Assembly (NCBI GenBank): GCA_002917075.1
Contig: NTMA01000141.1
Span: forward strand, 48,423-77,622
Source: Hawksworthiomyces lignivorus
Lineage: Eukaryota; Ascomycota; Sordariomycetes; Ophiostomatales; Ophiostomataceae
Length of the DNA: 29,200 nucleotides
Direction: 5' to 3'
A model generated the notes under the pieces. The model saw nothing but the letters and a program-made list of their open reading frames with translations. It had not been told where the DNA came from and searched no databases. Positions 19,147 to 29,025 of this stretch are shown piece after piece. A program made the translations under genes and the position numbers. Within the stretch, counting starts at the first letter, position 1, and each line of letters begins with the position of its first letter.

Positions 19147-19574
19147 AAACAAGGAATTGATGTGCGTCCAAAATTACGACGCAAACGAAACAGCTGCACC
19201 GAATCATAGCTCTGCCCACGTTTGCGTTGCTCAGCAGGGGACCTGGAAACGACGGCAAGAGGGCTGCCGCGGCACGAACTACATACTACGACTATGTACG
19301 GAGTACATGCGAGCAGACCAAGGTACAGCAGAGAGCTCCATTCATGATGGAGTTCTTAAGGTCCTCCTCCCGTCGCCATTCCTACCTCGAACCTCTCTCC
19401 GTCTGGTCTTGGGTTACCTTTTCTCTCTCTCTCTCTCCCCCCTCATCCCTCCTCGTCTAAGGCTGCACTGAGTCTCTGCCGATCAATCAATTCCACCCGC
19501 GAGAGGTACTCTTCTGCTCGTCTCATCCACTCGTTCCTAGTCACTCTTTGTTTCTCTCTCCTTGCTACGCAGCA

Positions 19575-22140
19575 ATGAAGACGCCGCAGTCCCTCCCGGC
19601 CCTGGCCGGTGTCGCCTTCCTGGCGGCCACCGCCAATGGTGCTCCCTCGGTCGACACGACCTACCCGTACACGGGTCCTGACGTTCCCATCGGCGACTGG
19701 GTCGACCCGACCATCAATGGCAACGGCAAGGGCTTCCCGCGCCTGGTCGAGGCCCCCGCCGTCAAGCCCGCGTCGGCCAACCCCACCAACAACGTCAACG
19801 TCATCACGCTGGCCTACGTGCCCGGCGGCATCAACATCCACTACCAGACGCCCTTTGGCCTCGGCGTCGCCCCCTCCGTCAAGTGGGGCACCAGCGCCTC
19901 GGACCTGTCCAACACGGCCACCGGCGCGTCCAACACCTACGACCGCACGCCGCCCTGCTCGCTCGTGGCCGCCGTCACCCAGTGCAGCCAGTTCTACCAC
20001 GACGTGCAGCTGACCGGCCTCAAGGCCGACACCACGTACTACTACCAGATCCCCGCCGCCAACGGCACCACTGAGTCGGACGTGCTGAGCTTCACCACCG
20101 CCCGCGCCGCCGGCGACGCCAAGCCCTTCACCGTCGCCGTCCTCAACGACATGGGCTACACCAACGCCCAGGGCACCTTCAAGCAGCTGACCGACCTAGT
20201 CGACGGCGGCGCCGCCTTCGCCTGGCACGGCGGCGACATCAGCTACGCCGACGACTGGTACTCGGGCATCCTGCCCTGCGAGGACGACTGGCCCGTCTGC
20301 TACAACGGCACCTCCACCGAGCTGCCCCCCGGCGACTTCCCCGAGGCCTACGACACCCCGCTGCCCGCCGGCGAGGTCCCCAACCAGGGCGGGCCCCTCG
20401 GCGGCGACATGAGCGTGCTCTACGAGTCCAACTGGGACCTGTGGCAGCAGTGGCTGCAGGCCGTCTCCGGCCGCGTCCCCTACATGGTCATGCCCGGCAA
20501 CCACGAGGCCGCCTGCGCCGAGTTCGACGGCCCCAACAACGAGCTGACCGCCTACCTCGACAACAACCAGGCCAACTCCACCGCCAACAAGACCACCCTG
20601 TCCTACTTTAGCTGCCCGCCCTCGCAGAGGTGCGTTTCTTTCCTTCTTTTTTTTTTCCCCTTTTTTTTTTAGGGAGAAAGTTTCTTTACTAACTGGAGAC
20701 AGAAACTACACTGCCTACCAGCACCGCTTCCGCATGCCCGGCGGCGAGACTGGCGGCGTCGGCAACATGTGGTACTCGTTCGACTACGGTCTGGCCCACT
20801 TTATCAGCCTGAACGGCGAGACCGACTACGCCTTCAGCCCCGAGTGGCCCTTCATCCGCGACACCGACGGCGTCGCTGAGGAGCCCGCCGAGAGCAAGAC
20901 TTTCATCACCGACAGCGGCCCCTTCGGCTTCATCGAGAACAACGACTACAAGAACACCAAGTCCTACGAGCAGTACCAGTGGCTGGTCAAGGACCTGGCT
21001 GCCGTCGACCGCTCCAAGACCCCCTGGATCTTCGTCATGAGCCACCGCCCCATGTACAGCTCCGGCTTCTCCTCCTACCAGGTCAACATCCGCGAGGCCT
21101 TTGAGAGCGTCCTGCTCGAGTACGGCGTCGACGCCTACTTCTCCGGCCACATCCACTGGTACGAGCGCCTCTTCCCCCTCGGCACCAACGGCACCATCGA
21201 CACCTCCGCCATCATCGACAACAACACCTACTACGCCAACAACGGCAAGTCCATCACCCACATCGTCAACGGCATGGCCGGCAACATCGAGAGCCACAGC
21301 ACCCTCACCTCGAGCGAGAAGATCGAGCCCATGACCGCCGTCCTCGACCAAACCCACTTCGGCTTCTCCAAGCTCGAGGTCCACAACGCCTCCGTCGCCA
21401 CCTGGCACTTTGTCCTCGGCAACGGCAACGGCTACGGCGACAGCCTGACCCTTATCAAGAAGGGCACCCCCAGCGGTCCCAGCTCCAACTCCTCCGCCGC
21501 CTCCAGCGTCGCTGCTTCCAGCGCTGCTGCCTCCGGCACCAAGATCGTCACAGGCGGCGCCACCACCACCACCGAGGTCGTCACCGCCTACACCACCTAC
21601 TGCCCCTATGCCACCACCATCACCCAGGGCTCGCACACCTACACCGTGTCCAGCGTATGTTCTTTCTTGTGATCTCGCTGGTGCTTTTTTGAGAATGAGC
21701 AACGCAGACAGCTAACCTTTTTTTTTTTTTTTTTTCGCAGGCCACCACGCTGACCATCACGGACTGCCCCTGCACCCTGACCCACACTCTCTCCATGTAC
21801 GTATCTGCTGTCTCGCCAGCCGTCCTGTGAATTTCTGAATGCCATCAGCTGCTAACCCTTTCGACACAGCTCCGCCCCGGTCAAAACCGTCTCTGGCTAC
21901 CACAACACCACCGTGGCCTCTAGCAAGCCTGCTACCAAGTCTACCCCCTCTGGCACCGTCGTCGTCGGCGCCACCACCCCCGCTGCCGCTGGTGCTACCA
22001 CCCCTGCCGGTAGCGCGGCTAGCACCTCCGCCTCCAGCAAGCCGAGCGGCGTCGCCGTCAGCAGCGGCCTGCAGCTCCAAGGCTCTGCCCTGCTCGTGTC
22101 TGTCAGCGCTCTGCTGCTTGCCGCTGGCCTCCTCCTGTAA
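19575..22140 (+). CDS. Secreted GPI-anchored purple acid phosphatase with C-terminal wall domain, 4 exons
   Basis: Exons are 19575..20629, 20703..21654, 21741..21796 and 21870..22140, giving 777 aa. Introns are 73, 86 and 73 nt. ATG 19575 opens a signal peptide (MKTPQSLPALAGVAFLAATANG). An N-terminal fibronectin-like PAP domain (about 70-178) precedes a metallophosphoesterase domain with all metal motifs: NDMGY (D192), GGDISYADDW (D221, Y224), PGNHE (N309, H310), SHRP (H466) and GHIH (H501, H503). A Ser/Ala linker (about 606-630) leads to a Thr-rich module, Thr-Glu-Val-Val-Thr-Ala-Tyr-Thr-Thr-Tyr-Cys-Pro with a following Thr-Asp-Cys-Pro-Cys (about 640-688), like that of GPI wall proteins such as CCG-6. 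A Ser/Thr-rich stalk and a C-terminal hydrophobic segment ending at the stop fit GPI attachment. Expected role: phosphate release from organic esters at the cell surface. Confidence 0.93.
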
Positions 22141-22659
22141 ATCTACTATTTCTCTTCTTGCCATACAACCCTTTTTTACAATCTTTTAATAGGAGGGAAT
22201 GAAAATGCACATGTTGTGATGAGTTGCAGAAAAAAAAAACCTCAGTCTGAGAAATAAAAATGCCATAATGCTATGAAGGGTAATGAAATATACGAGACCA
22301 TACCCTCGAACCTAAAAAGAACTATTTTATTCCGTAAAGACAAGAATAATGTGATCGCTTTGCCTTCTGAATACACGTACTCTACTTACAAGCCGGCCGC
22401 TTCGGGGGGCTTTTTTTAGTACATACATATGCAGAGTTCTTTGTTGCAGTGGAGACGGATTCGTACACGTAGATTCGGCAGAGGCGCTTTAAGGCAAGCG
22501 TCTCAATCGGATTGGCGGCTGCAGCGCGGCATTTCGATCTGGCATGCAGATTCTTCTTCTTTTCCCCCCTTTTTTCTTTTGCCACCACTAGACAAGGTAG
22601 CTCTGGTGCTGCCCACCCCCACTGCCCCATTCGCAGCAGAGCAGATAGCGAGCACGCCC
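22141..22659. terminator. Intergenic, phosphatase 3' end to HRI1-like gene
   Basis: This is 519 bp between two plus-strand genes. An aataaa at 22253-22258, 113 nt past the stop codon, is a plausible poly(A) signal for the phosphatase. The rest should contain the HRI1-like promoter; I see no TATA box. A frame open in-phase from 22429 has no ATG before 22660 that joins conserved protein. Confidence 0.4.
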
Positions 22660-23418
22660 ATGGCCAGCATCTCCGTGCGCCAGTCGATTCGGTGGCTACC
22701 GGCGCCACCGAGCGAGCCCACCTCGACCGTCGTCCTGACGTCGCCCGGGCGCCGCTTCGTCGACGTGCGCCTTCTCCTGCCGACGGCGGCGGACGCCGCA
22801 GCGACCGCCGCAGACGGCCTGCTGCATCTCCTTCCCGACTCGCTCGCGCTCGAGTGGGCGTTTGCAGGGTCCTCGTCCTCGACACCCGCCGGTGCGGCGG
22901 TGACGCACTGCGTGTGGCGCCACTGGGTCGACAGCAGGCACGTGGACGCGGACGCGGCTGCCGACGAGGGCGACTGCGTCGAGCAGCCCGACGGCACCGT
23001 GCTGGAGACGGGCGCGATGGTGAACCCGGCCACGGGGGCCGTCGGGCCGTACGAAGAGGTCTGGCGGGACCTCGCGCCGGTCCCCGTAACCGCGGAGGAC
23101 GGCGTCATCTCTTCTGCTGCCACTGTCGCCACCATTAGATGCCTGGTGCTGCAGCTGCAAGACGACGCCACTGGCGACCGCGGTGTCGTGCAGCGGCTGG
23201 GCCAGTTCTGCCAGGGCATCTCCCGCACAGCGGCAGGCGGCGTCACGGTGGAGCGCTGGCAGTGGAGCCGGCTGAGCGGCTGGGAGCGCGTGTTCCGGCA
23301 GGGTAGCGGCTCTCTGCCCTGCGCAAAGGCGATGGACGACAGGAACCCCCTGCGAGAAGGTGCCGTCGTGCACGACGGGCACTACACATGGACTGTAGTC
23401 GAAGCAGCAAATTTATGA
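22660..23418 (+). CDS. HRI1: HRI1-family protein, intronless
   Basis: A single 252-aa exon starts MASISVRQSIRWLPAPPSEPTSTVVLTSPGRRFVDVR (given here in parts: MASISVRQSIRWLPAP, then SPGRRFVDVR). Family landmarks are Leu-Glu-Trp-Ala-Phe-Ala-Gly (about 66-72), Trp-Arg-His-Trp-Val-Asp-Ser-Arg (about 87-94), Asp-Glu-Gly-Asp near 104, Gly-Ala-Met-Val-Asn-Pro-Ala-Thr-Gly near 122, Tyr-Glu-Glu-Val-Trp-Arg-Asp, and near the end Val-Glu-Arg-Trp-Gln-Trp. These match the fungal HRI1 family, a lipocalin-like double barrel; in yeast Hri1 interacts with the Hrr25 kinase and Sec72 and its role is not settled. It converges with the amidoligase-family gene (294 bp between stops). The ATG at 22660 begins the conserved N-terminus. 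Confidence 0.9.
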   Translation: MASISVRQSIRWLPAPPSEPTSTVVLTSPGRRFVDVRLLLPTAADAAATAADGLLHLLPDSLALEWAFAGSSSSTPAGAAVTHCVWRHWVDSRHVDADAAADEGDCVEQPDGTVLETGAMVNPATGAVGPYEEVWRDLAPVPVTAEDGVISSAATVATIRCLVLQLQDDATGDRGVVQRLGQFCQGISRTAAGGVTVERWQWSRLSGWERVFRQGSGSLPCAKAMDDRNPLREGAVVHDGHYTWTVVEAANL

Positions 23419-23712
23419 ATCATTTTCTGGAAACCTTTTTTTTTTTTGGTTATTCATTGGATTAAAGAGAAGTTGCATTTCGATCATAGCGACGGTAAAA
23501 ACAAAGAAGCACAATTTGGTAATCAAAGTAAGAGACAGAATTTGCAGAGCACACACGAGCACAAGACCAAAACAGAGACAAGGCACGACTCAAAAGGCAG
23601 ACAAGAAATAAGGCAGCAAGACTAGTGGCCTCTCACAAACAACAGCTCTCCAGCTCACGCCCACCCCAGCGCATCTGCGATACCAGAAGTTCAACCCTAC
23701 CCCATTCATTTC

Positions 23713-24854
23713 TCAGTCCTCGCTTCCGCTCGAGCTCGCCCGGAACAGCTCCTCGACTACGCCGAGATCCTCCCAGCCCAGCTCCGCCGCGCCGGCCTGC
23801 AGCACCTGCCAGAGGTCGGCGAGGCTGGCGCCGCGGTCGTCGCGGACCACGGACGGCGGGAAGACGCCGTTGTATGCGCCCGTGATGCCGGCCACAAAGG
23901 CCAGCGTCAGCGTCACCCACGTGCAGGCGTCCTCGGCGACGACGCTGCCCGGCGGCTGGCGGTACTCGATCGTGCCCAAGCCGCCGCCGCTCTCTTTCTT
24001 AGAGCCCGCCGCGACCAGATGGCCGAAATTCCACTTGAACACCTTGCCGTGCACGAAGCTGCGCTTCTTGCCGTGGGCGCGGCCGTAGGGGCAGTCCGGC
24101 GGCAGCAGGTTGACGGCCTCCGGGACCGAGTACGCCCCGGCGTCGTAGCCGTAGCGCACAACGCTGAGGCACGTGGACAGGTCGGCGGGGGTGCCGCCGC
24201 CCGCCCCGACGCCGTCGTCCACGATGACACCGTCGCCTGTCATGTTCGCCGCCTTGAACATGTGGCTCTCCCGGTTGGAGCGGCACCAATAGGTGGCCGA
24301 GCTCCGGCGCACGGCCGGCATGAGTCCGTCCAAGGCGTGCTCAAAGTACAAGATGGCCTCGGCCAGCATGACCACGCCCAGATCCGGCAAGGGCCGCGGC
24401 GTGCCCGAGATGTGCACGTGCGTGCTGCAGTGGGCAGACGGCACCACTGCGTACGACGCATGCACTGTGGCAAAGATGGTGGCAATGTCCGCCGCCCAGG
24501 GCCACTCAGCCGGGTAGACGGGAGAGACAAGCTCGATGCCCCCTGAAGAAAGCAAAAGAAGCAGTAAACATTAGCAGACTCGAAGAAACACCAGAAGAGT
24601 GTGGGCTGCCTGCTCATACATAAATTGTCACCCGGTTGATTCGGGATGGTCACCTCTGGGACGATGGACCACTCTCGGTAGGTCTCTGCAGTCTTGGCTT
24701 TGCCTTGGAGGACGTGATTGCGGATGCCCGCCTTGAGCAGACGCTTGCTGACGTCGTCGGCTAGAGCCTTCCACGTCGTAAACGACTTTTTGCGCCCTCC
24801 AAGCAGAAGCTCCAGTTCGACGCCGAACTGGAGAGAGTCACCATTGCTACCCAT
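23713..24854 (-). CDS. Amidoligase-family (ATP-dependent ligase fold) protein, 2 exons
   Basis: Exons are complement(24620..24854) and complement(23713..24542), giving 354 aa. The 77-nt intron (GTATGA...TTCAG) is phase 1 and joins Asn-Leu to Trp-Gly-Ile-Glu-Leu-Val-Ser-Pro. Translation from ATG 24854 gives MGSNGDSLQFGVELELLL; Phe-Gly-Val-Glu-Leu-Glu is the N-terminal metal/ATP-binding motif of the amidoligase_2 (glutamine-synthetase/GCS2-like) fold. Later landmarks are Cys-Ser-Thr-His-Val-His-Ile-Ser (about 115), Tyr-Trp-Cys-Arg-Ser-Asn (about 162), Lys-Trp-Asn (about 238) and Gly-Thr-Ile-Glu-Tyr-Arg-Gln-Pro-Pro-Gly-Ser (about 258-268). The family is predicted to form amide or peptide bonds; fungal members are uncharacterised as far as I know. 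A hydrophobic stretch upstream of 24854 is open but lacks an ATG. Tatata at 25002-25007, about 150 bp upstream, may be its TATA box. Confidence 0.87.
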
Positions 24855-25507
24855 GCTGGAAACGATGGATATAGCGGTCCAAGCGAGGCAAGAAAAGAGC
24901 AAAGAGGCAATATGGAGCAAGAAGAAATTGATTTAGAAAACTGAAGAATCGGTGGCGTGCACACCTCATTATCCAAAACCCCGACATCTTTACACTCTCT
25001 CTATATACACACACAGAGACCGGAGCACGCGCGTTGCTGTTCGAAGCTAGGCCCTCTTGAGCATCTGCCCTTTGGGTCCGTCGTTTGAAGCTGAACGGAA
25101 AGCCAGCTAAGAAAGGGCCCGGCCATCTTAGCACTACCACCCGCCTAAAAAATATCCAAAACAGCACTTTCTGTGACTCAAGCTCAGCATGATGACGGCC
25201 ATAAGACGCAAGGTCGGGCCATGTGTGAGCCTCGTAGCCTTCGCAACCAATAATGTCCTCAGAGAGCCTTCGGTCTGGAGGGATTGTTGTGTTGGAGGGT
25301 GTTTACAAGTGCTTCCTCAGACCGATTGGAGGCCTATGGGAACAAAGAGGTTCTCTTAGCTTGGCATATGGATAGGTGAGCAGAGCATCGTCTGCTCGAA
25401 ACCGGCCGCCCACAATTTCTGTTCACCGTGGTCTGTTTCGAGAAGGCACCTCCCTTGTGTCAAGTTTCTCGCCTTCCCACCGTAAGAAGGCAGAGCCGGC
25501 AGGGGAC

Positions 25508-25514
25508 TATAAAA
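25508..25514 (+). promoter_or_regulatory. Orphan TATA box
   Basis: Tataaaa with GC-rich flanks is followed by no ATG-initiated frame of useful length: the first downstream ATGs give very short peptides. If functional, it would drive a non-coding or spliced transcript. Confidence 0.25.
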
Positions 25515-28403
25515 CGCATTAGTGAGGAAGGACGGCGAGGAAACGGCGGCAACGTCCGATAAGAGATCTATTGGGGTTAGATCGTGTCCTATTCAGAGAC
25601 AGGAGCCAGACAAGGGGTTGGAGACCAAGTGCAAACCGGATACGCAGCGCAGAGGGGATGCCGAGATAGGCAGAGGCAGGGGAGGATCTGGCTCGATACG
25701 ACAAACAACCGCAGACATCCAGCATTGGTTCGCTTCAAATAGAAACAAAAACGGAGGCCACATCATTATGATATATGTCGGGGAAGTGGGCTGAATACCA
25801 CAAAGTACTACCTTGTTCCCGCCAGCACCTCGGTCGCCTTCTCTGTCTAAGAGGGTAGCCGCTTTCTTGGTCACTTCCTGGCATTGGCAGGTATAAGTGG
25901 AGATACTAGTGCTTGCAAGGTAGTGGCTAGGGGACTGAGGCTTTTCGGCGGCGCTTCGTGGCATTTCAGAAGAAAATCGCTGCCGCCTTGGACAGAGCAC
26001 GATCGTGATAAAACAAAGGCTAGAGAGACTAATTGGGGGGGATCAACCAGCAAAACTCTGGCAAACTACAAGCCGGGCCTCTATTGAGCCGACTGCTTGA
26101 TGGTGTCTTGAGTGAGAGGCATAGAACCTCTTCTTTGACGCAAGGAGTCCACCTAGTTGCTTAGCCTAGTCCGGCCGGTTACACAAAAGGATTCATTGCA
26201 AAAATGAATCCTAAACGTGTCTCAATTGCCGAATTCCTTCTGCAGCTCACAGCAAAATGGCTCTTGGACGCTAAATAGCCACGAAGAAAAATCATGAAAG
26301 TCATCTGTGCAGATCTGTCCGTTTTGGTCTCTCCCTAATTTTCGTCTGGTGGTAATGTGGTGTAGGTGGGTTGCCTCTGTGCTAGGATGTTTTGCATGGC
26401 ATCATGCCGAACGGAGGATAGGATAGCATGGGGGCCAAAATTAGATCTTCACGGAATAAGTTGGGGTATTGATCAGGCCAATGCAAGCAGTGGCAGGTGC
26501 CAAACAATTTTTTTTTTCAACCATATGAGAGCAGATCAGGGACCAGGCAGCTTCGGTAGTGAATCAAGGACAAAGCGCAGATAGTGTAAGCGCCGAGAGC
26601 AAGCGCCATCTTGCCCAAAGGAGAAAAAGAATGAGAGAAACGAGAACCTGGTTCAGGAATGGTTGAAAACTATCGCATTGACGATAAAAAACAAGACATA
26701 GCAGGTCCCATGAGAGGCTATGAGCACTAGCTCCGTGGCGGAGATTCGCCTGCATCTCATGCAAATAAGAAGCTGGTCAGGATGGACAAAGGCAGAGCTC
26801 AATAGAAAAAAGAATATGAATAGGTGCTGGTGTTGGGGGGATGCCAGGAAGAAAAAAAAAAGCCCATTTGAATCTTATCTGACTTCTTTGGTTCAGTAGG
26901 CGCTTCTCCATCAGCAAAAAGAAAAGATGTGGTGGGTACATGGACTGTTGGCTGCCGCTGTTAACGCGAACAGAGACGCTCGCTGCTTGGGAAGGGGTTG
27001 TTCCAAGCCTCTTTCACCGCACACCTTCTTTTCACACCTTGGCCTTGTTCCATGTCTTGTTTTCTTGTTCGTGGTATATTGCTCGCTCTGGCTCTTTCTT
27101 CCTTTTGCTTTTATCTTCGGGTTTATTTTCAACCAGCTTACTATCGCATGGCTAACCCAAACTAGCCGTAGAATGATACTGAAGGAAACAAAAAGAAAAA
27201 GAAATGGGAGGATCCAAGCTTGCACAACAGCTTGTCGAAACACGCCAAAACTAGGCTATAGCCGCCCATCCCTCAGTGGACCAAGCACCTTCAGCATTGC
27301 TTTTTTTCTTTTTTCGTCGCTGTAGAGGACAATGCTCTCAGTCCGGTGAAACGCACTGGCGTCGAGACCGAGAGAGTTAGACACCTCTCATGTGACCGAG
27401 CGACGCTGCGCTCCTCCTAGTCTCCACAGGTCAGGGGTGTAAAGGGGGTCGACCGGTTGGCGCCAGGTACAAGCAAGGGGAGGTTGGATGCAAAGAATAT
27501 GGAGGGGCTCGGGGGATTCGCGAGCAATCCTATGAATGATAGGAAGTACAAGGTGAAAATGCAAAAAGTTCCAACGACAAATGGCCTTGGAACTGGTAAG
27601 ACAAGGCTGGAAGATGTGAGAAGAAGGTAGAAAGAGGAAGAAATGTCCTATGAATTGTGGCCAATGGGCAGCAAGACAGGCTTTGACAAATCACAGCCTG
27701 TAAAGAGCAAAAGTGATTGCAAGGCTTTGCTCGGGGACACCACCTAAACCGCCTGTGACGATTGGAAGGGGTGGGAGGAAAAAGGTGATTACAGAGGCCG
27801 ACCAAAGCCCGTGGGGACAGCGACCAAAGGCCACTTCCCTAAGCAAATGCCCGCAAGGCTAAGCTCAATCTGGCGCATAGATGTTGACAAATCACAGGCC
27901 AGAGTCTTGAGTGCGAGTACACACATACTAACAAATTCGGCAACTGCTGGGCATCGCACTGGCCAATTGGGGAAACGGGCTGTGACGACACCCAACTGGA
28001 AGGTACGAGTACGATTACGCGCAAGTGATCCCCGAGAGTGCGCCGCGGCTTCTAAATTTGTACGAATTCGTGCGAGCTCATACGACGCAGGGTCATAGCT
28101 GCGTGAAGAAAACAGGCCGAAAGAGGAAATTCTGATGATTGAAGGGTGTAAGACAGGGAAATTGCCTTGCTGGAATCTTCTGATCGTTCTTTCCAGAGAA
28201 TGACAATTTGTGCTCTCTCTTGTGACAGATGTTTGACCAATGCCGCCATCCATCTTTTGGAAATATTACAGTGCAGATTAGAGGCTATTATTAATTGTCA
28301 GCGACGCTTGCGTTAGCGGTAAAGCCCGGGGGTGGTGCAAGAGAGAGAGAGAGCATGCGCCCATTGACAAATTCTGTACACTAGACTCGGGAAGCGGGGC
28401 ACT

Positions 28404-28411
28404 TATAAATA
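28404..28411 (+). promoter_or_regulatory. TATA box of the thioredoxin gene
   Basis: Tataaata is a near-consensus TATA box about 199 bp upstream of the ATG at 28603, followed by an A/C-rich leader (28440-28602) typical of highly expressed fungal genes. Confidence 0.6.
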
Positions 28412-28602
28412 CCCCTCGACATCACCAACAAAGAGAACTTTGATTTCCTTCGAAAAACATCATCACAACAGCAGCAAACACACGAAGTGCAATCAAAACA
28501 AGCATACAAAAAACTTCAAAAAAGCAAGCAAATTACCTTGTGCTACCTGCAATAATACGTAGCACACCAGCACAAAACAACATCCACAAACAACCAGTCA
28601 CA

Positions 28603-29025
28603 ATGGCCGTCCACCACACCGAGAGCCAGGAGGAGTTCAACAAGCTCATCAAGGACAACCGCTTCGTCGTCGCCGACTTCTACGCCGACTGGTGCGGCCC
28701 CTGCAAGGCCATCGCCCCGCTCTACGAGAAGCTCTCCAAGGAGCACGGCCTCGAGGGCCAGCTCGTCTTCACCAAGGTGAACGTCGACAACGTCCCGGCC
28801 GTCGCCCAGGAGTACGCCGTGACCGCCATGCCCACCTTCATGTTCTTCGCCAACGGCGCACCAGCAGCTGTTGACGCGTCTCTGCCCGTCACCCCCCAGA
28901 GCGGCGCTGTTCGCGGCCCCAACGGCATCGACTTCATCCGCGGCGCCGACCCCCGGGCCCTGACTGCCGTGTCGGCAAAGCTGGGCGAGCTTGCCAAGAA
29001 GCACGCCGCCAAGGCCTCGGCTTGA
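28603..29025 (+). CDS. Cytosolic thioredoxin, intronless, extended
   Basis: A single 140-aa exon starts MAVHHTESQEEFNKL. The active site Trp-Cys-Gly-Pro-Cys-Lys has C31 and C34; Asp25 (Val-Ala-Asp-Phe-Tyr) and the cis-proline loop Ala-Met-Pro-Thr-Phe are in place. There is no signal or transit peptide. It should reduce disulfides of peroxiredoxins, methionine sulfoxide reductases and PAPS reductase, with electrons from thioredoxin reductase. Classical fungal thioredoxins are about 105 residues. Here a segment rich in Ala, Pro and Gly sits between Met-Phe-Phe-Ala-Asn-Gly (about 81-86) and Phe-Ile-Arg-Gly-Ala-Asp-Pro (about 112-118), and a Lys/Ala-rich tail follows. The frame shows no intron able to remove the extra segment. 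Codon use is strongly biased to C-ending codons, suggesting high expression. Confidence 0.93.
   Translation: MAVHHTESQEEFNKLIKDNRFVVADFYADWCGPCKAIAPLYEKLSKEHGLEGQLVFTKVNVDNVPAVAQEYAVTAMPTFMFFANGAPAAVDASLPVTPQSGAVRGPNGIDFIRGADPRALTAVSAKLGELAKKHAAKASA

Larger units (their letters stand above)
18093..19574. other. Intergenic region upstream of the acid phosphatase
   Basis: This is 1.5 kb with no credible gene. It includes small duplications (cattc units at about 18168-18180; aggaccc(c)ca units at about 18880-18897; tatctagcctg twice near 18915), two CACGTG sites, a 10-bp tandem repeat at 19107-19146 and a CT-rich tract at 19420-19442 before the phosphatase start. Confidence 0.5.
24855..28602. 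other. 3.7-kb stretch without a recognisable protein gene
   Basis: No open frame here shows a family motif, strong codon bias or convincing splice structure; the neighbouring genes are markedly more GC-rich. Features seen: tatata at 25002-25007 (probably the amidoligase promoter), an orphan tataaaa at 25508-25514, a 14-bp sequence (ttgacaaatcacag) present at 27683-27696 and again at 27884-27897, a partly similar attgacaaatt at 28363, (ga)n at 28340-28353, and the thioredoxin promoter at the right end. It may contain non-coding transcripts or large regulatory regions. Confidence 0.5.

Noticed and set aside
20689..21702. 337-codon minus-strand frame rich in Gly/Val/Asp
   Set aside because: It is antisense to exon 2 of the phosphatase, with no family motif and no sensible start.
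24855..24920. Upstream in-frame hydrophobic extension of the amidoligase-family protein, resembling a signal peptide
   Set aside because: There is no ATG in this extension; the first ATG is at 24854, and the ligase motifs start ten residues later.
25030..25060. Gttcgaa sequence resembling a tRNA B box
   Set aside because: No A box, acceptor stem or cloverleaf could be drawn around it.
26927..27325. 132-codon plus-strand frame in the gene-free interval
   Set aside because: No ATG-led conserved start and no motif; hydrophobic runs come from CT-rich DNA.
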